A DNA stretch of 64,000 bases, taken from assembly GCF_002284575.1 (NCBI RefSeq), contig NZ_NPKJ01000053.1, positions 124,001 through 188,000 on the forward strand, in the 5' to 3' direction. The first letter of the stretch is position 1, and each line of letters opens with the position of its first letter. Source of the DNA: Mesorhizobium temperatum. GTDB taxonomy: Bacteria > Pseudomonadota > Alphaproteobacteria > Rhizobiales > Rhizobiaceae. Both the position numbers and the translations under genes were made by a program. Positions 1 to 9,300 of this stretch are shown in pieces. The notes beneath the pieces are model-generated. The model had not been told where the DNA came from and made no database searches. It saw nothing but the letters and a program-made list of their open reading frames with translations.

Positions 1-411
1 GCCGATGGCGACACCGAGGCTCATCTCGATCAGCGCCTGGGCGTGGATGTCGGCGACCGTGCCGATGCCGAAGCTTTCCGGCGCATAGACGGCGGCAGCC
101 GCCACCATGACGGCGGCAAGGCCGACGAGCGAGTGGAAGGCGGCGACCAGCTGCGGCATCGAGGTCATGGCGATGCGCCGTGCGGTGATCGCGCCGACCG
201 AGCCGCCGATCAAAAGACCCAACACGATGAGGCCGAAGCCTCCGGCCGAAGGGGTCGCCAGCGCCAGCGTAGTGACAATGGCGATGCCCATGCCGATCAT
301 GCCGTACATGTTGCCCTGACGGCTGGTGGTCGGGTGCGACAGGCCGCGCAATGCCAGGATGAACAGGATGCCGGAGACCAGATAGAGGAAGGAGGCGAAG
401 TTGGCGTTCAT
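1..411 (-). CDS. pntB: NAD(P) transhydrogenase subunit beta, N-terminal part (cut by window edge)
   Basis: This is the first 137 codons of the beta subunit of the proton-translocating transhydrogenase, which moves hydride between NADH and NADP+ using the proton gradient. The visible part is the membrane domain: it starts MNANFASFLYLVSGILFIL and runs through several hydrophobic helices typical of PntB. The NADP-binding domain lies beyond base 1. The ATG at 411 follows the pntA2 stop by 6 bases, so the gene is the third member of a pntA1-pntA2-pntB operon. Identification is firm from the start sequence and the neighbours. Confidence 0.95.
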   Translation of the reverse strand, partial: MNANFASFLYLVSGILFILALRGLSHPTTSRQGNMYGMIGMGIAIVTTLALATPSAGGFGLIVLGLLIGGSVGAITARRIAMTSMPQLVAAFHSLVGLAAVMVAAAAVYAPESFGIGTVADIHAQALIEMSLGVAIG

Positions 412-417
412 GTCGCT

Positions 418-846
418 CTACTTGTCCTTCTTCTTGTACATCGCCAGCATGCGCTGGGTGACGAGGAAGCCGCCGAAGATGTTGACCGAGACCAGCATCA
501 GCGCGACGAAACCGAAGCCGGTGGCGATGCCGGACGCCGAGATGCCGACGGCAAGCAGCGCGCCGACGACGATGACCGAGGAAATGGCGTTGGTGACCGC
601 CATCAGCGGCGTGTGCAGCGCCGGCGTCACCGACCAGACGACGTAATAGCCGACGAAGATCGCCAGGACGAAAATCGCAAATCGGAAGACGAACGGATCG
701 ATCGCCCCGCCGGACAGCGCGTGCGCAGCATCACCGGCCGCATCGGTGCCGCCTGGAGCAGTGGCCAGATCCTGCACCGCGAGCCGGACGGCGGCGGTCG
801 CCTGGTCGAGCTGGTCGAGGGCTTTCTGCATGGTCTGGTCCATCAC
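418..846 (-). CDS. pntA2: NAD(P) transhydrogenase subunit alpha, membrane part (PntA2)
   Basis: A 142-residue protein carrying the transmembrane portion that is the C-terminus of PntA in enterobacteria and a separate polypeptide in many alphaproteobacteria. Residues from about 55 onward form three to four hydrophobic helices with the family pattern 'DPFVFRFAIFVLAIFVGYYV' and 'TPLMAVTNAISSV'. The N-terminal 50 residues are soluble and alanine-rich. The start overlaps the pntA1 stop by 4 bases (ATGA), indicating translational coupling. Confidence 0.95.
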   Translation of the reverse strand: MMDQTMQKALDQLDQATAAVRLAVQDLATAPGGTDAAGDAAHALSGGAIDPFVFRFAIFVLAIFVGYYVVWSVTPALHTPLMAVTNAISSVIVVGALLAVGISASGIATGFGFVALMLVSVNIFGGFLVTQRMLAMYKKKDK

Positions 847-2114
847 GCGATCCCTTTCGACTTATTAGCGGGCGATTTGGGTGTGGCAGCTTTCTTGGAT
901 GCGGCAGCTTTCTTTGGCAGGGCTGGTTTTTTTGCAGCGGCGGGCTTCGCAGGCGCAGCCGAGGCGATCATCACCGCCGGCTTGCCGGCGAAGGCCGGAT
1001 GCACGACCTGGCCACCATCGGTCAGCATCGTCGCCTTGACCAATTCGTCGTCGCGGTTGATGGCAAGCGTCTTCGTGGTCTTGTCGACCAACGTCTCGAG
1101 GAACGCAAAGAGGTTCCTGGCATAGAGCAGCGAGGCGGAGGCCGCGACGCGGCCCGGCACGTTGAGATGGCCGACGATTTTCACCCCGTTGGCCGTGGTC
1201 ACCACCTGCCCCGGCACAGCGCCCTCGACATTGCCGCCGCGCTCGACTGCCAGGTCGACGATCACCGAGCCCGGCTTCATCGAGGCGACCATCGCGGTCG
1301 AAACGAGCTTCGGCGCCGGACGGCCGGGAATCAGCGCCGTGGTGATGACGATGTCCTGCTTGGCGATGTGCTCGGCGGTCAGTGCCGCTTGCTTGGCCTG
1401 GTATTCCCTAGACATTTCCTTGGCGTAGCCGCCAGCCGTCTCGGCCGCCTTGAACTCCTCGTCCTCGACCGCCAGGAACTTTGCCCCCAGCGAGGCGACC
1501 TGTTCCTTGGCGGCGGGGCGCACGTCGGTGGCGGTGACGACGGCGCCAAGCCGTCTTGCCGTCGCAATGGCCTGCAGGCCGGCGACGCCGACGCCCATGA
1601 TGAAGGCTTTCGCCGCCGGCACCGTGCCCGCGGCCGTCATCATCATCGGCAGCGCCCGGTCATATTCGGCAGCCGCGTCGATCACTGCCTGATAGCCGGC
1701 GAGGTTCGCCTGGCTGGACAGGACATCCATCGATTGGGCGCGCGTGATGCGCGGCATGAACTCCATCGAGAAGGCGGTGACGCCGGCCCTTGCCAGAGCA
1801 TCGACGGCAGCATCGTTGCCATAGGGATCCATGATGGCGATGACGGCAGTGCCCGGGCGATAGGCCTTCAGCTCCGCCCCATCAGGCCGGCGCACCTTCA
1901 GCACCACATCAGCCTTGGCGACGTCGCCGGACTTGCCGATCACAGCGCCGGCCTTGGCGAACTCCTCGTCGGGAATGCGCGATGCCGTGCCGGCGCCGCC
2001 TTCGACGATCACGTCGAACCCCAGCCCCGCCAGCCGCTTCACCGTGTCGGGCGAGGCAGCAACGCGCGGCTCGTTCGCATCGAGCTCACGAGGGATAAAA
2101 ACCGTCTGTCCCAC
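843..2114 (-). CDS. pntA1: NAD(P) transhydrogenase subunit alpha, NAD(H)-binding part (PntA1)
   Basis: A 423-residue Re/Si-specific NAD(P)+ transhydrogenase alpha subunit. Residues about 1-140 form the AlaDH/PNT N-terminal domain (start MGQTVFIPRELDANEPRVA) and about 150-320 the NAD-binding Rossmann domain ('MGVGVAGLQAIATARRLGA'). The family loop 'YAKEMSREYQAKQ' is present. The C-terminus ends in an alanine/lysine-rich low-complexity tail of roughly 40 residues that is not part of the catalytic fold. It is the first of the three pnt genes and contacts the membrane part made by pntA2. Confidence 0.96.
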   Translation of the reverse strand: MGQTVFIPRELDANEPRVAASPDTVKRLAGLGFDVIVEGGAGTASRIPDEEFAKAGAVIGKSGDVAKADVVLKVRRPDGAELKAYRPGTAVIAIMDPYGNDAAVDALARAGVTAFSMEFMPRITRAQSMDVLSSQANLAGYQAVIDAAAEYDRALPMMMTAAGTVPAAKAFIMGVGVAGLQAIATARRLGAVVTATDVRPAAKEQVASLGAKFLAVEDEEFKAAETAGGYAKEMSREYQAKQAALTAEHIAKQDIVITTALIPGRPAPKLVSTAMVASMKPGSVIVDLAVERGGNVEGAVPGQVVTTANGVKIVGHLNVPGRVAASASLLYARNLFAFLETLVDKTTKTLAINRDDELVKATMLTDGGQVVHPAFAGKPAVMIASAAPAKPAAAKKPALPKKAAASKKAATPKSPANKSKGIA

Positions 2115-2199
2115 CGCATGATCCTTTCGGCTGGAACCTGTCTGCGCAGGACGCCGGCCGGACTTCCGGCGATGTCACGGGCAAGGGGTTTTGAAGAAT

Positions 2200-2424
2200 T
2201 TACCGGAGAATGAAAGCGCCGACGGCGATGATCAGTGCGAACAGGACAAATCCCGAGAAGAAGCCGCCTGCAAAGAAGCCGAAGGCCATTGCCAGAAGCA
2301 CGGCGAGGCAAAACAGCGATCCGTATTTCGCGAGCCTAAGGAAGCCGGCATAGGTGCGGTCGTGCTCGGCATAGTCCATCTTCGCGCCTAGTTCGACAGG
2401 ACCGGTCGGCGAGTGATCAGCCAT
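2200..2424 (-). CDS. aa3-type cytochrome c oxidase subunit IV-like small membrane protein
   Basis: A 74-residue protein. The start was chosen at 2424 because a GAAGGGG ribosome-binding sequence precedes it; a longer reading to 2457 lacks support. Residues 1-30 are soluble ('MADHSPTGPVELGAKMDYAEHD' region) and the C-terminal half is two closely spaced hydrophobic helices. The N-terminal 'MDYAEHDRTYAGFL' pattern is characteristic of the bacterial COX4_pro_2 family of aa3 oxidase subunit IV. It lies 85 bases upstream of pntA1 in the same direction and could be cotranscribed. The family call is likely; a role in an oxidase is not shown here. Confidence 0.8.
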   Translation of the reverse strand: MADHSPTGPVELGAKMDYAEHDRTYAGFLRLAKYGSLFCLAVLLAMAFGFFAGGFFSGFVLFALIIAVGAFILR

Positions 2425-2612
2425 AGGAATACCCCTTCGAAGACATCTTTCAGGCACATAGCGAAAAGCCAGGCCGAGGGCAATGGCGCTATTGCCGCAT
2501 CGCCGGAGACATCAGCCTCAAAGGAAACTTGAAGCTGCCAAATGCAGGGAGGATGTTCCTGAGGCGACCGCGGCTGCCGTCTTGCGCTTCCTTGCGGCTG
2601 ACGCTTGTCACA

Positions 2613-2762
2613 TCAGCCGGCAAGCTGTGGAAACAGCCCAAGCAGGCCGACGACGATCAGGTATAGCGCGACGATGTAGTTGAGGAGCCGCGGCATCACC
2701 AGGATCAGCACGCCGGCAATCAGCGAGATCAGTGGAGTGAGTGCGAGCGTGGAAATGGTCAT
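2613..2762 (-). CDS. DUF3096 family micro-protein (49 aa)
   Basis: A 49-codon gene reading MTISTLALTPLISLIAGVL and ending at a TGA at 2613-2615. It is two hydrophobic segments (about residues 5-22 and 28-46) separated by 'MPRLLNYIVA', the signature of the DUF3096 family of tiny membrane proteins common in proteobacteria. An AAGGAA-type ribosome-binding site lies just upstream of the ATG. Function is unknown. It stands alone on the minus strand upstream of the subunit IV-like gene. Confidence 0.82.
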   Translation of the reverse strand: MTISTLALTPLISLIAGVLILVMPRLLNYIVALYLIVVGLLGLFPQLAG

Positions 2763-2907
2763 GTCGGGTTCCTTTCGGTAAGATTGCCGTCAACGCTATG
2801 CAGGTCGTCATTCATGCGCCACCGGCGCGCTTGCCAGAACGCCGAAGCGGCCGGAAAGCTCCATGGCCAGGCTGCAAACTTGCCGAATGTCTTGCCTTGG
2901 TTTTGGC

Positions 2908-2956
2908 GCATGTCGTCGTCCCAAAACCGCTGCCCACTTTTGGGCGCCATGCATCA
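2908..2956. repeat. Palindromic intergenic repeat, copy 1 (CATGTCG..CATGCAT type)
   Basis: An imperfect palindrome with central arms CCCAAAACCG / CTTTTGGG and ends GCATGTCG / CATGCATC. A diverged copy is found at 11266-11317. It overlaps the last few bases of the FeeM-like gene at 2954, so its role there could include transcript termination. Confidence 0.75.
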
Positions 2957-3733
2957 GGCGGCTTCGCGAAAATACTTGGCTGTGGGCAGGATGGTCAGCG
3001 GCGCGAGTTCACCAAGATTAGGCATGTCGAACAGCATGCGCTGCTCCATCGGCGTCGAACGGAAAAAAGGGAACCGGGAGAGGGACCGCTCGCGGATCGC
3101 GTTGACGTCGGCACGGTAGAGCACGACCTTATTGTACACGCCGGGATAGGCGCGGGCCTCGCTGATCTTCTCGGAATAGTAGATCCGCTTGTAGAAGCCG
3201 GCGTGGTCCTCGCGAATGGTCGACAGGCAGTAAGGCGCGTTGAAATGGAAACACGCCATGCCGGCGAGCCGCAATGTGAGATAGGGAATTTGCGGATAGA
3301 CGCGTGACCAGTCGGGGTCGGAGGCGAACCGGCTGGGACAGATGAAGCTCAGTCCCTTGGCCAGCATCGGCATGACGATATCGCCGAAAGCCTTCGTGGA
3401 AGGCGACATCGGCGTCGCCGGCGTGACGTGGTGAATGCGCAGCGTGCTGACGAGTTCCTGGTCGATGTAGACGCCGAAACGAAAGACATTCGGCGCCTCG
3501 TCGAGCTCGTCGTGAATGGTATGGTTCTCGCTATCGGGCACCATATCGTTGGAGCGATACGACTTGTAGCGCAGGCGGTAGATGTCCTCGAGGTCTTCGC
3601 CCTTGTCGCAGCGACGGTATTCCGTCCGCTCGAGCATCGCCGAGACATTCCTGGCAAAGCTGGTCATAGTGTCGGACGCATCACTCCCGTCCGCACCCGC
3701 CGCCTGGCGAGGCGAAATCAACTCAACAACCAT
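2954..3733 (-). CDS. FeeM-type N-acyl amino acid synthase / GNAT-like acyltransferase
   Basis: A 259-residue soluble protein with the FeeM-type fold, a GNAT relative that uses acyl-ACP to acylate amino acids and is structurally related to acyl-homoserine lactone synthases. Supporting features are 'EDIYRLRYKSYRSNDMVPD' near residues 49-67, the 'STLRIHHVT' strand and the 'PSRFASDPDW' segment. No LuxR-type gene or lux box is nearby, so this should not be called a LuxI enzyme. The ATG at 3733 follows a GGGGA sequence at suitable spacing. The gene downstream of which it sits (3894-6206) is a c-di-GMP protein. The product is unknown and inferred only by family. Confidence 0.75.
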   Translation of the reverse strand: MVVELISPRQAAGADGSDASDTMTSFARNVSAMLERTEYRRCDKGEDLEDIYRLRYKSYRSNDMVPDSENHTIHDELDEAPNVFRFGVYIDQELVSTLRIHHVTPATPMSPSTKAFGDIVMPMLAKGLSFICPSRFASDPDWSRVYPQIPYLTLRLAGMACFHFNAPYCLSTIREDHAGFYKRIYYSEKISEARAYPGVYNKVVLYRADVNAIRERSLSRFPFFRSTPMEQRMLFDMPNLGELAPLTILPTAKYFREAA

Positions 3734-3846
3734 GAACTCAATCCCCGTACAACCGCCGCGATCAACCCTACGGCAGGGTCGTAAGATGTAAAGCTGAAAA
3801 CAAGATAGAGATCGTTTACCAGCTATTAAGGTTAATAATTGTAAAT

Positions 3847-3852
3847 ATTATA
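3847..3852 (-). promoter_or_regulatory. Possible -10 hexamer upstream of the FeeM-like gene
   Basis: The 160-base gap between the GGDEF/EAL gene and the FeeM-like gene contains an unusually AT-rich stretch (about 3825-3865) with a perfect TATAAT on the minus strand preceded by GG. No convincing -35 box was seen at 16-18 bases, so this is only a candidate. Confidence 0.3.
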
Positions 3853-3893
3853 CCAAAGTACGAGATTCCTCCCATGGAAATCAGCCACAGAGA

Positions 3894-6206
3894 TCAGCGA
3901 TGCGTCGCCTTCCTGGCCGTCTTGATGTCCTTGGCGAAGGGCCAGACCGTGCTTGACATGGTCTCGATGCCGGACGCGCTGAGCGCCGAGCCGAACAGGA
4001 ATCCTTGAACCAGGTCCGGCTTCACCTGCAAGGCCAGGATCTTGAGCTGCTCGAAAGTCTCGACGCCCTCGACCGTCACCGAAAGCCCCAGCGGCCGTGA
4101 CAGATTGACGATGCCCTTGAGCAGTTCGAGCGAACGGCTGTTCTGGGTGACGTCCATCAGGAACGATCGGTCGATCTTGATCTTGTCGAGCGGCAGTTTG
4201 TGGAGATAGCTCAGGCTCGAATAGCCGGTGCCGAAATCGTCGAGCGCGATCCGCACGCCAAGCCGCTTCAATTCCTCGATATACTGACGCGTCAGCGACT
4301 TGTCGTCGAGCAGCGCCGTCTCGGTGACCTCGATCTCCAGGCGACCGGCGGCGAGACCGGAGCTGGCGAGCGCATCGCGAACCTTCTCGATTACGTCGCG
4401 GTTGCGGAAGTCCTTGGCCGAGAGATTGACCGAGACACTGGTCTGTGCGGGCCATTTGGCGCATTCGGTGCACGCCGCATGCAGGACGAAGGTGCTGATC
4501 TCGGAAATGATGCCCATTTCTTCCGCCAGTGGAATGAAGATGCTGGGCGAAATTGGTCCAAGATCGGGGTGGTCCCAACGGCACAGCGCCTCGCAACTGG
4601 CTATGCGCATCGTGCTCATCGTCACGATCGGCTGGTAGACCACCCGCAACCCCTTGCTTTCCACCGCGGTGCGCAGATCCGCCTTCATCAGCTGACGGTT
4701 GCGGAAAGCGGCATCTATCGATGCTTCGAACAACCGCCAAGTGTTCTTGCCGAGTTCCTTGGCCTTGTAGAGCGCGAGGTCCGCCTTGACGATCATGGCG
4801 TCGACATCGGTGTCCCTGACCCGCGACAGCACCGCGCCACCGCTCGCCTGGATGCGCAGTCCATGACCGGCGACGTCGACCTCGCCCTGCAGGTCAATGA
4901 AAATCTCGTCGATTTGGCTGATCAGATGGCTCTCGTCCTCGACGCGGTCGAAGAAGATCATGAACTCGTCGCCACCGAAACGGCTGACGGTGACGCCTGG
5001 TCCGGCGACCGCCGCCAGCCGTTCAGCGACGGCGTAGATCAATCCATCGCCGACCGGGTGGCCAAGCGTGTCGTTGACGCTCTTGAAGTCGTCGAGGTCG
5101 AGCACGGCGAGCCCGCAGAGACGCTCGAGGTCGCCGGATGCCATCGCCTCTCCGATCAGCTCTTGGAAATAGGCGCGGTTGGGCAGACCGGTGAGGCTGT
5201 CGTAACGCGCCATGAAGCGTATCTTGTCTTCCGCCTCGACGCGGGCCGTCACATCCTCGAAGGTGACGACGCCCAGTTCCTGGCTGCCTTCGCGCGCCGA
5301 GAACTCATAGTGCTGACCGTTCGCAAGCGAGACGAGAACCTTGCGATCGCGGCCCTCGCGCAGAGCGCGCGTAAGCTGGGCTTCGATGTAGCGGCAGTCC
5401 TTCAGCGCCAGCATGCCGCCGGCAACGCCGCGCATCAGCAGACCGTGGATCGATCGCCCGAGCAGCGCGTCGGGCGACTTGAGCGACATCAAATGCGCGG
5501 CTTCGGCGTTGGCCACCGCCACCCGGCCGTCCGGGCCGAGCATGACAAGGCCATGCGACATGGTGTTCAGCGCCCGATTGAAGCGCTGGGCGAGGCGGTT
5601 CGCCTTCTTTTCCTCCGACACCGCCGCAAAAAGCACATCGCGCACCGTGTTGGCGAATTTGCGGATCGCGAACAGGAATGGCGCTGACAGCAGGCCAAGG
5701 AGAACATGATAGATATCGCCGCGCAGCAGGAAGCCCAGCGAGATGGGCCAGGTCAATGCAAGGGTCAGGATGATCACCATGCGCGGCGAGCCGTAGTTGC
5801 GGCCGGCAATGGACGTCGCGGTCGCCAGCGTCAGGCAAACGGAGGCGATCTCGGCGAAATCGTCGCGCGCAAAGTAGATGCCGAGCAGGCAGAAAGCCCC
5901 GAGCGTAAGCCCATGCATGGAGCCGTAGAATATGTAATCGTTTTCGCGCTTGTGCGCTTCCTCCCAGGTCGTCGGTGATGGCAAGTTGTTGTATTTTTGG
6001 AAGTTTCTCATGCGGAATATGCCGACGAGAACCATCGCGATCGCAACAACCAGGTAACGCGGATCGCCGTTCTTCCACCAGACAAGGCCGATCAGGAAGG
6101 TTTGCGCGAGAATGCCGATCGAAAGCGTCACCCCGTCGCGAAACAGAGTTTCCACGAACGGGATATAGACGTCGACAGGAATCTCGTTTTTTCTTTTTAG
6201 ATTCAC
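3894..6206 (-). CDS. Membrane GGDEF/EAL bifunctional c-di-GMP protein with PAS-like domain
   Basis: About 770 residues. The N-terminal ~200 residues hold five to six hydrophobic helices (membrane sensor). A PAS-like domain follows at about 205-325. The GGDEF domain spans about 330-495 and contains intact RFGGDEF with the upstream 'LTGLPNR' motif. The EAL domain covers about 515-760 with 'CEALCRW' and 'DDFGTGYSSLSYL'. Both catalytic signatures look intact, so synthesis and hydrolysis of c-di-GMP are both possible. I chose the GTG at 6206 (VNLKRKNEIPVDVYIP), which has GGGA eight bases upstream; the frame is open to a TTG at 6233. It is the only gene in its transcription unit apart from possible read-through to the FeeM-like gene. 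Confidence 0.92.
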   Translation of the reverse strand: MNLKRKNEIPVDVYIPFVETLFRDGVTLSIGILAQTFLIGLVWWKNGDPRYLVVAIAMVLVGIFRMRNFQKYNNLPSPTTWEEAHKRENDYIFYGSMHGLTLGAFCLLGIYFARDDFAEIASVCLTLATATSIAGRNYGSPRMVIILTLALTWPISLGFLLRGDIYHVLLGLLSAPFLFAIRKFANTVRDVLFAAVSEEKKANRLAQRFNRALNTMSHGLVMLGPDGRVAVANAEAAHLMSLKSPDALLGRSIHGLLMRGVAGGMLALKDCRYIEAQLTRALREGRDRKVLVSLANGQHYEFSAREGSQELGVVTFEDVTARVEAEDKIRFMARYDSLTGLPNRAYFQELIGEAMASGDLERLCGLAVLDLDDFKSVNDTLGHPVGDGLIYAVAERLAAVAGPGVTVSRFGGDEFMIFFDRVEDESHLISQIDEIFIDLQGEVDVAGHGLRIQASGGAVLSRVRDTDVDAMIVKADLALYKAKELGKNTWRLFEASIDAAFRNRQLMKADLRTAVESKGLRVVYQPIVTMSTMRIASCEALCRWDHPDLGPISPSIFIPLAEEMGIISEISTFVLHAACTECAKWPAQTSVSVNLSAKDFRNRDVIEKVRDALASSGLAAGRLEIEVTETALLDDKSLTRQYIEELKRLGVRIALDDFGTGYSSLSYLHKLPLDKIKIDRSFLMDVTQNSRSLELLKGIVNLSRPLGLSVTVEGVETFEQLKILALQVKPDLVQGFLFGSALSASGIETMSSTVWPFAKDIKTARKATHR

Positions 6207-6341
6207 GCCTGAATCCCAACCCTGGGGAGCCAAGCTGTGTCACATTAGCCTTAAGAAAGATTTAGAGGGGCCGTCTGGGGCCTCACCGTCAGGTCGGTTG
6301 ACCCAGGGGAAGCTATCCTTCAGGTAAACAAGGCGTATCGA

Positions 6342-9300
6342 TCACTCGGCGGCCTGGAGTTTTGGCCGAACCGGCGTCTTTGCCAGGCGATCGAGCAGCC
6401 TTAGGCGCTCGCCAGCGGCCTTTTCGGCACTGGCCTGCCTGACGTAACCATAGCCGCGAATGAGCGCCGGCACCGAGGCAAGTGCTGCCGCGGCCTCGAC
6501 CTTGCCCGGCGCCAGCGCGCCGGCGACAAGCTCCAGGTCGGCCTCGTATTGCGCAAGAAGCTGCCGTTCCATACGCCTTTCGGTGCTGTAGCAGAACACG
6601 TCGAAGACCGTGCCGCGCAAGCCTTTCATCGCTGCCAGCAGGCGGAATCCCTTCATCATCCAAGGACCGAAACTCGACTTCCTCGGTTTGCCGTCCTTGC
6701 CGCGCCAGCCCATGATCGGCGGCGCGAGATGGAATTCGAGTTTGTCGTAGCTCTGGAACTGCTTCCCCAGCTCAGCGGCGAAGGAGCCATCGGTGTAGAG
6801 CCTTGCCACCTCGTATTCGTCCTTGATCGCCATCAGCTTGAACAGGTTCCTCGCGGCTGCCTCGGTCACAGCAGTCGAACCGGGCACCGCACTGGCTTCG
6901 GCCCTGCGCAGCGCGGCCAGTCTGTCGGCGTAGCGCTTGGCATAGGCGGCGTTCTGATAGCCGGTGAGGAAGGCGACCCGGCGGGCGATGATGTCGTCCA
7001 GCGTCACGGCGACAGCGGCGTTCTGTGCAGCCATTCCCGGCTGGACAACGAGGTCCCGCACGAAATCCGGCTGGTGGGCGGCGCGGCGGCCCCAGCGGAA
7101 GGCTGAGACGTTCATCGCCACGGCCTGGCCGTTGAGCTCGATCGCCTTTTCGACTGCCTCGGCTGACAGCGGCAAGCCGTCATGCTGGAAGGCGAAGCCG
7201 AGCATGAACATGTTGGCGCCGAGCGAACTGCCGAACAACGCGGTGGCGGTGCGGGTGGCATCGAAGAAATGCGCCTTGTCGTCGCCGGCGGCAGTGCGGA
7301 TCGCCTTTTTCAGTCGCTCGACAGGCAGGGAGAAATCCGCCGAACGGGTGAACTCGCCGGGCATGATCTCGGCGGTGTTGGCGAGGAAGATCGTGTGGCC
7401 CTCACGCGCCGCGGCAAGCACCTTTTGGGCGCCCGACACGACAAGGTCGCAGCCAAGCACAAGGTCTGCCTTCCCCGCCGAAACGCGGATGGCATGGATA
7501 TCGCCCGGGCTGCGCGCGATGCGGACATGGGTGAACACCGAACCGCCCTTCTGGGCAAGGCCGGCCATGTCGATCATGCCGCAGCCCTTGTCTTCGAGAT
7601 GGGCCGCCATGCCGAGCACCGCTCCGATGGTGACGACGCCGGTGCCGCCGACGCCGTCGATGATCGCCGCCCAGCCTTGTTCGCCGAGCGGGAATTCGGC
7701 GGGCGCCGGCACGCCGTCGAGCGGATCGGTCGTGCCGGCAATACCCTCGGCCTTCTTGATCTTGGCGCCATGCACCGTGACGAAGGATGGACAGAAGCCG
7801 TTGATGCAGGAGAAATCCTTGTTGCAGCTCGACTGGTCGATCCTGCGCTTGCGGCCGAATTCGGTCTCGACCGGCTGGATCGAGACGCAATTCGACTGCA
7901 CCCCGCAATCGCCGCAGCCTTCGCAGACCAGTTCGTTGATGAAGACGCGCTTGTCGGGATCGGGGAAGGTGCCACGCTTGCGGCGGCGGCGCTTTTCGGC
8001 GGCGCAGGTCTGGTCGTAGATCAGCACGGATGTGCCCCTGACCGTGCGCAATTCGCGCTGGACGAGGTCGAGACCGTCGCGGTGATGGATGGTGGCGCCG
8101 GCGGGGAATTCGACCTTGCCGGTATATTTGTCCGGCTCGTCGGTGACGATGGCGATCCGCTCGACGCCCTCGGCCCGCACCTGCCTGGCGATCATGTCCA
8201 CGGTCAGGCCACCCTCGTGCGGCTGGCCGCCGGTCATGGCGACGGCGTCGTTGTAGAGGATCTTGTAGGTGATGTTGGCGTCGGTCGACAGCGCGAAGCG
8301 GATCGCCAGCGCACCAGAGTGGTTATAGGTGCCGTCGCCGAGATTCTGGAAGATGTGGTCGCGCTTCGAGAACGGCGCCTGGCCGACCCATTGCGCGCCC
8401 TCGCCGCCCATGGCGGTGAAACCAACGGTGTTGCGGTCCATCCACAGCGCCATGAAATGGCAACCGATGCCGGCGGCGGCGAGGGAGCCGTCGGGCACCT
8501 TGGTCGAGGAATTGTGCGGGCAGCCGGAGCAGAAGAAGGGGGTGCGCGAGGCGACGTCTGACGTGTCGGCGAGCATCGCCTGGAACTGGCGAAGTTTCGC
8601 CACTCGTGCGGCAATCTCGTCCGACGGACCGATCGTTCGCAAGATTCTCTCGCCGAGCGCGATTGCGATGTCATTGGGGTCGAGCGCGCCCTTGGCCGGG
8701 AACAGCCCGTCGCCGCGCTCGTCCTTCTTGCCGACGATGACCGGCTGCATGGCGGTGCCGTAAAGGTTCTCGCGCAGTTGCACCTCGATCAGCGAACGTT
8801 TCTCCTCGACGACGACTATGGTCTCGAGACCGCGAGCGAAATCGGCGATGTGCTGCAGGTCGAGCGGCCACGGGCAACCGACCTTGAACAGCCTGATACC
8901 GATGCGGTTGGCGGCGGCCTCGTCGACGCCGATGTCTTCCAGCGCCTGGCGAACGTCGAGGTAGCTTTTGCCGATGGTGACGATGCCAAGCTTCGGGGCA
9001 CGTCCACCGGAATAAACGATCCGGTTCAGCCCGTTGGCGTGGATAAAAGCCGAAGCGGCGGCGCGCTTGTATTCATGCAGCCGCTCCTCCTGGCCGAGCA
9101 TGTCGATCTCGTTGCGAATGTTGAGGCCGCCGGGCGGCATCTCGAATTCCGGGGTGACGATATCAAGCCGTTCGAGCGCGGCATCGACCGAAGCCGTCGA
9201 TTCAATGTTGTCCTTGACGCATTTGATCGCCGCCCAGGTGCCGGCGAAACGCGACATGGCAAAGCCGTAGAGCCCATAGTCGATGATCTCCTGGACCCCG

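Noticed and set aside
2954..3733. LuxI-type autoinducer synthase
   Set aside because: The fold is related, but LuxI sequence motifs are not matched, the FeeM-type pattern fits better, and there is no luxR partner.
4200..5687. A 495-codon open frame on the plus strand inside the GGDEF/EAL gene
   Set aside because: Antisense to well-conserved catalytic domains, with no recognisable domain and no ribosome-binding site.
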